The position numbers and the translations under genes were made by a program. This document shows, one piece after another, positions 48,501 to 60,500 of a stretch of 64,000 nucleotides of DNA. Origin of the DNA: Anastatus disparis (Eukaryota; Arthropoda; Insecta; Hymenoptera; Eupelmidae); NCBI GenBank assembly GCA_017163975.1, contig JAFFSR010000227.1, positions 2,418,001 to 2,482,000 of the forward strand, given 5' to 3'. Numbering within the stretch: the first letter of the stretch is position 1; each line of letters starts with the position of its first letter. The notes below the pieces were generated by a model. It saw only the letters and a program-made list of their open reading frames with translations. It was not told the origin of the DNA and searched no databases.

Positions 48501-51500
48501 CATTATTATTTCTTATTTAGGAAAATTTTGTTGAAATTTTATTTTTGAACTTCATTAAAAATAAATTTATAAACGATGACGTGATATAAAATACATATAG
48601 ATGATGCAAAATGAGTTTAAATAGTCATAAAATGGGTATAAAACTAGTATATGAACGGTGAATTAGTGATTGCATCAAAATATTGGATTCACAATTTCCT
48701 TGTAAACTTGTTCTTTTTTTAAAATATTTAAATATTCGTTAAACTGTAACTTTATATTTTTTTACAGTACAAGCATGGGAATATAATTTTCTATCACAAA
48801 TTTTGAAATAAAACGATTATAAAAATCCTGCCTCAAATTATAAATTGATTGTACAGTTACTTCTAATTATAATACATTAAGAATTTATAATCGATTATAA
48901 AACCATAAGTAGGTCAATCCTCGTAGCATCATTAAACAAAAAAATCTTCCTGCATTTTTTTCTTAAATCTTTTAAGTAAATTTATCTTTACAAAGCGAGC
49001 TTTTGCACGTATATATGCGCTTACGTAATTAATATTTACACTAACTAAAATAACAAACTTGGAAAAAAATACACAACGCATATTACAAAGCTATCGCGAT
49101 AATTATCTTGTACACGCTCAACTCTCTCTCTCTTTCTCTTTCTTCAGACAAAATTATTACTACACACCGTAACAAAAATTTAAAGATTTTTATTGTACAG
49201 TCGTTCGGCGACATACCTTACGCTTTTGATAAGACGATAAGGCGTGTACGCTTGAATATTTGTATAGATATAAGTGCCGTAACGGATACCTTAATGCGTG
49301 AACAATGATTTTTCTTCTTCTTTTTTTCTAAAAACAAAAATCTCATGAGATTTACCTGCATCCATGATTTTAAAAGATTTTTTTCTTTTCAAATGACTCA
49401 CGCAATAGCATCTTTTGGTTCTTGAAACGCGTGCGAGAATTTTTATATTTATAGGTGAGCATATTGTGGATAAAACGTGAGAATTTTTTTACGGACAGTG
49501 TGTAAGGCTTTTTTTTTTATCTCGTAAAAATTATTAACGCGTGATTCATAACAGAAATTCAATGCCTTTAAGGTGCAATGAAATTCCAGTGTAATAAGCT
49601 TTTAGCATCGTTATGCGTGTGTAATTCTTTTAAATGTCCTTGTTTTATATCCAGAAACTTTTTATTTGTCTTGTGCTGCTAATAGTTTATATGCGTTTAC
49701 GTTTTATGAAGTACTATAATAGTTCCAGTTATGAGAAGAATTAATAAATTCAGAAATTTATTTGTTGACATTTAAATTTTTAGTATTAATTATTGATTAT
49801 ATTCGATTTATTTTTAAGAGTTTCTATTGAAAACCACATCGTCAAATTCCACTTATATTTTCCTTTTTATATTAAGAATTTTATGAACGTATAAATGTTG
49901 ACTATTACATATAAATATGATAAAACAGAGCATTCTTGAACAAATAATATTAACATAATTAAGTAGTACTATAAGAAAAACATATCCACGAAACCAAGAT
50001 AAATATGGTTTTTGCAATTAAATGAAGAGATGAATCGTGACTTGAAGGTATCTTATCATTTGTCAAGATTTTTAGATAAGTATTCCGAGAGAAGAAAAAA
50101 AAATACCTTTCCGCTATCTCTGTACATCGCGTAGCACGATTTTCAAGATAAAAGAAACCAAGCAATTGGCGTAGAAAAAATTGGTTCAGAGATATTTAGT
50201 AAAATGCTTATTTAAAGAGAGTTGTTTGAAGTGACGTTGACGTTGTTGAAAGAAAAAAATAGGATCTAATTATATAATGATTCAACTGCATTGAATATTA
50301 TTGATTGAGCTTCAAAATTTAATTGTCGACAATTAGTTACTCGAAAAAACATATGAGTATAAAAAATTAACAAGTGAAATAAAATTGAATTTTCCAAATT
50401 TTTTTTTAACTTTTAATTGAATCTTATCGCATAGTCGTAATTAACATATCAGGTACAACTATATAACGTATGCATATATAAAAACTTGCAATTTAATGAT
50501 TTTAGAATATTCAATTACTTGATGAACTCATAAGAGTAAAAAATAGCTCGTATTAAACATTATCTCAATGCAATGAATCTTATAACAATAATTTATAAAA
50601 GTCTCATTTGACCTGACTCAAAAGTTCTTTTTAAAACTTAGCATAAAGCGTGAAAAAAGATTCTTTGTATTAGCATTTACATTTCAAGATACGCTACACA
50701 CCTTTTGCAAGTTTCGATATTACACCAAAGTATTCTATTTTCTATTATTCAACTTAATATTTGGTAAGAAACGCTTCGAAGAATCCAGTAGCTGTTGAAA
50801 GGATCTATTATACACAGTCGGTTCTTAAGGTATTAAAAAAATCTAAAATCTCTGCGATATCGAATAAACAAAGCTTCAAACGAAAAAAAAGAGCGAATTG
50901 TTAAAAAGTTGAAAACCAACAATATTCCACAATCTCATTATTGACTTAAAAAAAAAGAAAAAGATTGAGTGTATAAAAGAGAGTCGTAAATGTACTCTAG
51001 ACGCATGGAAGAAGGTAGAAAAAAAAAGAAAAGGAGAAGAGGAAACGTTTCTTTAACCTTCTATTCTCTCTCCGGAAACGTTAAGCCGAAAAAAAGAAGT
51101 TTTAAAACATAATGCAGTTGCTGTGTGTTTTTCACAAGAAAGAGTAGACCTTATATCAATGTGATACATTGAGACAAAGAAACTTGTTTCTTTTTCTTTT
51201 TTTTCATTCTTTTTCGCATGCCGGTAAACTTCTCTCTGTCGCTCTGAAAGTCACTTGGTTCTTTTTTTTTTTTTATCTATGTGTATATGTATGGGGTTTA
51301 TTTGTCTGTGTGTGTGTGTGCGAATGTTTCTGTGCAAAACAAAGGAGATTGGGAATGCCGATTCTTGGTGCGGCACTATATAGCAGGGCTTTTAAGTAGG
51401 TCGCTCGTCTGCGATTATACGGCCGATTATGCATCTCTCTTTCGAATTATATATATAGATATATATGTGTGCCTTTTCTTTCCTCGACTTTTGTCTGTTG

Positions 51501-54500
51501 CATATATAGTCTTTCTCAAATTGATATTTTTCATTGTGCTTGCTCGAGTTGTTCGACTAGAATGGTATACTGTTGGGGTCACTGTGCAAAAAATTAATGT
51601 GGTTTCAAGTTCTTTTCGCTTTTTTTTTTAATAAGTTAATATAGAATTATGAAATTATCATATGAAATAATTGAAATTTGATTTTATATAATTACTAATT
51701 TAAAAATAACATGAATGATTCATAAAACGAGAAATTACAAGATAAAATTTTAAAATTAAATAAATGTTAATAAACATAGTTGAAATTGCAGTATTATTTT
51801 TAGTCCATTATTTAAACTTATAAAAATAAACTGAAAGAAAATCATCAAATTATCTTTTACATTTTAATGTCATTTCCAAATTTGAAGCCTTTGTTATGTG
51901 ATTGATTTACGTTGTTTTTGAAATACATTGATCACTTGACAGTTCAATTACATATATTTTAAATTAGTATTACATGCAAATCCAATAAGTGCAATAAATC
52001 ATATGTAATACTTAAAAATGTTATAAAACAGTATTTTATTATTCATGTGATGTATTCATTATTCCGAATATTCACAATATATTTGTATTTTGTTTGATGC
52101 TTATAGCGTAAATTAAATGTATATTAATACGTTTGATATATCACTAAATTGATGTTTCTATTCATCTTTAAAAAATTACTTGGTAGATTTTCGTTAATTA
52201 TTAAAACAATCACTCATTTAAAAATTCATGGTGAAAATGATTTTATGGAAATTATATCATACAAAATTCAAGTTCAATATATTAAATTCCTGACTTATAA
52301 ATAATTTTTTTTTTCATAATAAGCCAGGAAGTACTTATACACAATTTCATCATAAAAATTCCTAAAAGGTTCATTAACGCCAGCTTTAATGAAGCTTGGA
52401 CACCTGACTAAGCAGCTAAATTTGCTATGAAACAGTATATGTAAAAACTATAACGTTTAATGTTTTACAAGAATATAATGATTAAAAATAAATTTTTTGT
52501 TTTAATAAATTTAAGCTAGTAACTTGTTTATTATTAAATGTTCTAAAAATTCAATCAAATATTATATTAGCCCTCTAGGCGCCATTACAATTTGTAAGAC
52601 ATAAATTTTTTTCGGTTTTCTCTAATTTATTTGAATAATAAAAGCTTATTAATAAGATCGAAATGTTTCTTTTAGATTTCCTAACAAAATGTTTATTCTC
52701 AAAAACAGTTTAGAAATCCTTGGAAATCATCCCTAAATTTTTGAGAATTTTCATTATTTATTTTTAATACTTGAAATCCGAAAATCTAAAAAGTAATAAG
52801 AATATATTTTGTTATAGCGCGTGTGAATAAACTTATTTTATCCTATAAGTTATTTTCTTATTTTTCGACTTTTAATTATAAAAATATTTGATTTTAAACG
52901 TGAAATAAAAGATTGGAGTTAAATTATAGAAGAATATCATATGTTTTCTATTTATAGTTCTTCTACAACTTCAATATTATAATCAACTCTAACCAAACTA
53001 TATATAAAGCAATTCGGTATAAAACCCAGTCACTTAAGTCTCAAAAGTAGTAAAGGATTAAAAAGAAAAAAAAAGGAGGGAGAGCAAAAGAGATAGAAAG
53101 ATGTACAGTTAAGTTTAACGAAATATGCCGCAACGTACATATATATCTATGTGGCGTGCAGCAAGAGCAAGAGCAAAAGCATCAGCAACATTATAACAGC
53201 GTATCGTCAACGGCTCATGTCCTACGGGTAACGTGTGCACATCGAAGAGAAGACGACTCGTCTTTTATATACATATACATTTAAAAAAGAAGAAGGGGAA
53301 TAAAACATAGTGTATAAAGAGAACGGCTCTGACCCGATACACGTGCATGCGTACTTTTACATATGGCCGGTTTCTGTTGTCTGGCTTATATATCGACATT
53401 TCTATGTATATCTATACACACATATGTACGAAATCCATAGTGCGTCCAAGAGAAACCGGTTGAATTTACTTTTTTTCTTTTTTTTCAAAGACTATACGGC
53501 TATTTTTTTTCGAAAATGAGGCGCAATGCTTATAGTTGGGTTAATAATGTAACTGAATTTAGTAATTTAAGACGAAGCTCAAGTACAGGCGTACGCGCGT
53601 CTTTTACGGTAGCTCGAATGTTCGACAGTAAAGTATACGTTATACCTGGATTTACAGTAACGATAGTCATTTGGAAAGTAAATTTTAAAAATATAACCAT
53701 TTTATTTTTAATTAATTATGCTAAGTAGATTTTTCATATACATTAAAGAATAAAACTAAAATAATTTTATATTAGCGTATGAAATATTAATTTTTATAAT
53801 TTGAGATATAAGAACAAATACTTTATAATAGTAGCAATAATAACAAAGTAGAGAAAAAATGCATCGTCAACTTTTTTGAATAATTAGGTAAATTTACATA
53901 TAAGTGACACTAATAAAATAACGATTTAATGACAGTATAAACATAAATTTTTTAATCACCATTTTTCCTACTCACTTAAAGCTCATAATGCGTGATTCGA
54001 TGATAATTCGTGTATCGTAAATGAAATTATTTTTTAACCGGAGGTACAATTTGGCATAATCTTGGACTATAATTTGACTTACAGTTTTGAAGCGGTTACA
54101 ATTTAACATTGTTATAATGAGCTTTTCTAACAAACAACCTACAGGTTATTATACATTTTTTCTTTTTCTTTTTCTTTTTTTTTAAAGTAATGTTAGCTCA
54201 ACTAGTTTTGTGTTACAATAATTATTGTATTACAGTTATGTTGTTACTGCATCATTACAGTTACATTTCTTTTATAACTTTCGTATATAAATTACATTGT
54301 TATTGTTATAATTTATAAAAAAATTGGATGATTCGGTAATAAAATGCTAAGATTTTTTTATAATTCAACGAAATAATTTTAATATTTCAAAAACAGTAAA
54401 TTAAAGTTCGTTATGTAATTAAATGGTAAACATATTACTGCACAATTGTCAAAATGAAACTGTACATTTTTGAAATTAAATATTAGATTTATATCTTAAA

Positions 54501-57500
54501 ACATTTTAGTTTATTTAAAAATTCATTTGAATCTTTTATTAAAAATTTTATTATAACAATATCTTATAATCTGAAAAATTTAAATTAAACAATAAAAAAT
54601 TAACATTAGCATAAGTGTGTAAACACTTTAATAAACAAATTAACGCCTATCACGTGCGTGCTAGATACACAAGTATGAATAAAAACTAAAAAAATAAAAA
54701 AGCTTAAATAACAAGGCTTAATAAATGAAATACATACACACTCATCGTCATGATAATTTTTTTTTTTTTGCCAAATCATATCGCTAGAGAACACATCCGC
54801 AATTATTATTTCAACTTATATTATAGCTCTCATCTCTTTTCTTCTTTTTTTAAACGAAACCGCGATGTATACATTTTGTCGGTCTTCTTTTGTTAGTTGC
54901 ATAAACAGCTAATGATCTTTATCTTAAAAAAAAGAGTATATATACACGCATATAAGACCCGATTGTACATATATGCATAAAGCACGTAACGAAAAGCCCA
55001 CGTGCAAATATTCCGCAACGTACACATATATATAAAGCTCTTGTTATTATCCATTCAATACCTTAAACGGCTATCGTCGCTTCAGAAGTATATGAGCTGT
55101 TTTTAATAACCTACCGGGCTAAAAGTAACTTAGCACACTTGATTTTCACTTTTGAACTGTTTTTTTCTTTTAGTTATTTTTTTCGTTCCTTTTTTTCTGT
55201 TTCTACACACAGAGAAGAAGTATTTGAATACGCGTTATTGTACATGAATAATGCAATGACATTAAATTTGTCGCGTATTCATCAAGAAGGATATGTGTGT
55301 ACACATACAGAAACATATGATATTATAACAGCATGATTATACTGTTTTTGATTTGTTTGTGTGTACAATGTGTACGCGATGAAAAGAAAGTGGAACGAAT
55401 GCTAGGGTGTATACATACACGACGACTCATTGTAACTTGAAATATCATCAAAGAGATTATTTCAATTCTATTGGATGGAGTAATGTCATTCATTTTAATT
55501 TTATGTATTTGATACGAGATAATTTATTTGAACCTTTTCTTCTTTTTTTTAATGATTTCTATCTTAAATGTCATAATGGAACACTTTTTTATATTTGTTA
55601 TACTTTCTTCGCTTAACAATAAAATTAAATTTCAATGCCGCATAGTTTTGTATAAAGTGCAACTTTAACTATAACTGCGTTGTTTGTATACATGTTTTAA
55701 ACATTATTTACTAGTTGACCAAAATGTAATTAGTAAAAATATTTTAAAATTTTTATTTAAATATAGACAGCAATATGATAATTAATATTTGAATTGTAAT
55801 TCATCACTTTAGAGATAATAATTTTATGAACATTTAATACATAATAAGTCTTTTCTGTAATTAAAAATTTTGATAATGCCAAATACGATAAAACATGTCT
55901 AAAACATAAATAAAATGATACTTCCTTACGTAAATTTCACAAAAAAAAAGATTATTGCCATGAACAAATAATAATAATAAAAAAAAAGAAAAACTCTTCT
56001 TATAATTCAATAAGCAGAACAATAAACTGTTTAACGTCTGCATGATAAACAGAAAAAGCGTGTGAAAACTTAATTGAATAAGATTACTATAGAAAATTTG
56101 GGCCTCTGAACAATAAGCTGACAAACCAAAAGACTTGGTGATTGTAGGCTGATATTTGCAAGGAGAGGAATGGAGAAAACGAGAAAACTTTTTCGCTTGC
56201 GCAATAAGCAGCACAGAGGAAGTGATAATTGGCTAAGCTAAACGAAGAATCAAAAGGAAAATATGTTTTTTTATCTATTTTTCTTCTTCTTTTTTTCTTA
56301 AGTTAGAACACCTGAAGTGAAGTCATCATTTAAAAATAGTAAACACGAAGAATTAAAAGAATAATGCTTCTTCTTATTTTTTTTCCTTTAAACAAATTAA
56401 TGTGGACTGTTATTACAGTGTTATGTAGAAAAGATTACATACACGCATTGTAATACATAACGTCATAATAAAAAAAATCATACCGATTAGATCACTGTGT
56501 TAATATTTATTTTATTCTAAAAATTTATTGTTATGCATTCCGTTTTAATAATTGAAGGAGCAAAAACAAAAAGGATTTTTCAAAATGAGGAACTAATGAA
56601 ATGGCTTAAACTTTAGATTTTTTGTGAGAACAATTTAGTGAACGTTTAAAAATTAAAGCATTTTTTTTTTTTTTTTGGTGTAACCGCTTATTTCTCCGTT
56701 TTTATGCAGCAATTCTAACAAGATAATAACATTGTAGCACAAAAATTTCACTTAAAAAAAAAAGCAAAATTTTTTCCAATTTCGTTTAATGATATACAAT
56801 TGGCATTTAATCGTCCATAATTACTTCCCATTGATATATTTCTTTTTTCATACAAAATGCCTCTCTTTGGAAAATGAGTTGAAGAAAAGACTAATGGGAT
56901 TTTCTTTGAAAACCAGCTTAGAAGATTCAATGGGCGATAATTACTTTTACTAAGTAATCCAACGAGAAATTGAATGCTTAGAATTTTCCTTCTATTAGTT
57001 TTCTGTTAAATTGTGGCTGCTTCAACATTTCAAAACAGTCTAACAATTTAAAACGAAAAAAAAAATTAGAAAAAAAAGAATTTAACGATAACGTTCGAGC
57101 AATTGTTAAAGTATAGGTTAAAGGTTCTAATTACCTATATATTTTTTATAACCTTGCTAGAAGTTTTGACGAGTTACGATGCGGGAATGGCGTGCATCAA
57201 TGTTTATTATTTTATTGATTCCGCTCTCTCTTTTTTTTTTGTAATTATCTTGATAAGCAAGTAGTGAGAATGATTTTACAATATTGAAAATTTTTTTTAA
57301 ACAATCCTCTATAAAAATTAAGTGAATTGTAAAAATATTCTAGAATTTTTTTTAAAACTATTTTTTTTTTAGTTTATTTGGATCATTGTAAATAATATGA
57401 TATAAACAAATTAAAAAAAAAAAAACAAATAACACTGTTTAAGGTTATTTAATCACAAGTTTGTCAAAGACCATTTATGTACACAAATTCTGACGGCATC

Positions 57501-60500
57501 ATCGTGTAAAAGGTCAAATTTACTGGAACTTTAAAAACAGAAAAATCCTTGTACGAAATTTTTATTGACATACGTCATACTGTCAGTGCATTTCGAGCCG
57601 CCTACGAGGAATCCAGGCCATTGCAAAAAAAAGACAACAACGAAGAAAAAAAATTGAAAATAAATCGTTCTTTTTTTTATCCGTTTTTTATGCGTCTCTC
57701 AAAGTTTGTTTTTATTCTTTCTTCTTGTTTCTCGCGTGTCAAATTTTTCTTTGCCATTGCAACTTTACTAGCACGATAAAGCGGTAAAATCTTCTTTCGC
57801 TAAATAAACGAACGAAACGTCCTTGTAAGTCGTATTTCCTCATTGAGATTACCTATACTACCGTCCACGTGGCATTTAAAAGCGCATGCGTTAAAAACAA
57901 ACACATTTTTCTCTCGACTTCTCGGTGCAACTTCGTTTTTTTTTTCTTATTCTTTTTTTATACAGTAAACTAGCTCCTTTTACCTTTTAATTACCGCACG
58001 TGATACGAGTGTATAGCATTGGACTTTATGGAAGGATTTTTCTTTTCTTTTTTTTTTTTTTCGTGTTTTATATAAACTTGTTCGCTTCACTTCTCTCTTG
58101 TGTATAAAACGACCTGTTTCTCTTTACCTTCCGACAGATTTTCCCATAGTAGGCCAGCTTTTTAACGAAAGTTGCTACTATATCGTCGTTGTATAGTCGA
58201 CGACGTCTTGCCTCTACTACCGCTTAACCAAAACTTTCGATTCGCCAGATTGTTCTCATTGGCGAAAGCAATACTTATTTTTCTTTTTTCTTACTTTTTA
58301 ACCGGTATATACCTTTTCTCGAGTCTCTAGAGGCGCGGAAAAGTTTAGTAGATTTTTAAATTTTATTCTAAAAAAGCAAAAATATAATTATCGCTCGGCG
58401 GGAATACATTCTCGAAGCTGAATATGTTATATCTCGTTGAATTTTTTAAGGTGGATTATGCAGGAGACGTAAAAGCAAAATAAAAAAGCGTACTTAAGGC
58501 CTGTAAGTTTTATTTGTTTAGAATTTGCTGCTTTACAAGTTTTTATACGTTGTAGAATGTTGTCGAATTTCAGGCACGTTTTTTTAAGTCTGAAATATTT
58601 GGTCGTGTGAAATTTTACACTATTACAGAAAAAAATTGGTGCGAAATTATAGGTGAACCAGTGTTTTAAGAATTTTAGTTATGAATATCTTAATTTTATA
58701 GTTTGAACAATTTCTTAAAATTTTTTTTAAAATTATTTCTTTAGCTCATTGTTAGAGCAAAAATTTTTTTGAAAATTAAATTTATATCAAATATTATACA
58801 AAGTATATGAAGATAGAGTATTTCAAAACTATTCAACATAAGCAATTCATTTGTGAAAAAAATATTCATTCAACAAACAACGTCAACTTGAATAAATAGA
58901 AGATTTGTAGAACAAAATCCAATCTAGTATCGATTATGTTTTGACCTAAACATCACGCAAATTCCAAACAACGCTTAATAATGATTAAGCTAATTAATCT
59001 TAAACTCAATCGCGTGGTCTTACTGTTAAATTTCATCGATTTATAATATAAAAATCTAATTTATATTTAAAATTTCCATTAAAAATAAAAGTACACGAGA
59101 TAACAAGAAAACTTGTATTCGTTCGAACGAGAAATAACCTTCGTTTTACAATGCTCAATGTCTATATTTAAGATTAAATAAATTTAATTATCGTACTGTT
59201 TCATAAAAAGTTACATAAAATATAAAAAGAAAGAACGACACGTCGTCTTGTTTTTAGTTAAGTAACAGGTCAGATACATTGCACTTTTTAAAGTATGACT
59301 CATGCACCTTGTTTAAAATATACATCCTTATTCTTTTTTTTTTTAAAAGTTTGTTTTATTTATAATGCACGTATTATATAAGATTAGAATTTTTTTTGTT
59401 GTAAAAATAACACCAAAAATTAAATATAAAATAAAGTTTTTATGAAACTATATTTTATATCTCGAGTTATGAAAAAATTAGAAAAAAAATTAATCAATAA
59501 TAAATTTAATGACTCGCGTAGTTAAACAATAATTGTAAAATTTAACAATAAGCTTATCGATTATAAATCCTCATGCTCTCTTGGCGATATTACGTCGACG
59601 CTTATTGTTGGAGCAACTCATTTTAAATGGCGAAAAGATATTTAACAGCGATTATCTGCTCCAGATAGCCGTGTAAATATTAAATATGCTTATTGGCGTT
59701 CATATTGCTTCGTATATTAAGCTTCGTTCGTGTATACGATGAGAGGCAAGAAGAGCCAGCGAAGAAATATTAGTAGTTGTTGTTTTTTTTTTTTTGGCTT
59801 TAATGCTCTCTTTCTTGCAGAATTTTTTTTTTCTTTTTGTTTTGTTTTTGTTGTACTACATCTGCGTCGGTAAAATTTAGTGCCGTGACGTCTGGGTGTA
59901 TATACTCGGCACTCGAAAAATTGATGTTACATGGGTTGCTTTGCAGACCAAAAAAAGAGTCTTTCCTTTTATTTCCATTTGTTTTGCTCAAAGCGATACT
60001 TTTGGCTTTCAGTTTATTTAAATTAAAAATGACAAGGATATATGTATGTGGATCACTTTTTTTTGGTTCAATTTAAAAATAAAGTGGAAAGTTGTTTAAA
60101 TTTATATCGATCATTTTTTTTTATATTCAAGTTCAAGTTACTAATTTCATAAACTGCTATAATTCAACATTAAACTTTTCCTGGCAATCAAATAACTATT
60201 ACTATGAAAACAAAACAACTTTTATACATGTATTTGAAATTATTAATTTTGGTAAATATAAAATACATATTATATACTTAATTAGCTCTTATTAACATTA
60301 TTTTATCCAAAATGACATTAACGTTTAAAAATATCCCTTTCTTACATACTTTAAAACTCGTTCTCAATCCTGTTAGTGCAACTGTACCGTTACAAAAACC
60401 ATTTTCACCGCTCCGGGAAAAGCTGTTTGCAGCTTTCTTTCATTTTTAAGGAAGTTGACATTTAACTTTGCAACAAACGGTGCATAAAAACAATCATTTT

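Noticed and set aside
51306..51322. GT microsatellite in a 116-codon ORF
   Set aside because: The ORF is carried by simple repeats and T-rich runs. The repeat is short and unremarkable.
53516..53728. 70-codon ORF in CLIC intron 1
   Set aside because: Less AT-biased than its surroundings, but no recognisable motif. The reverse strand reads equally well, so no coding claim is made.
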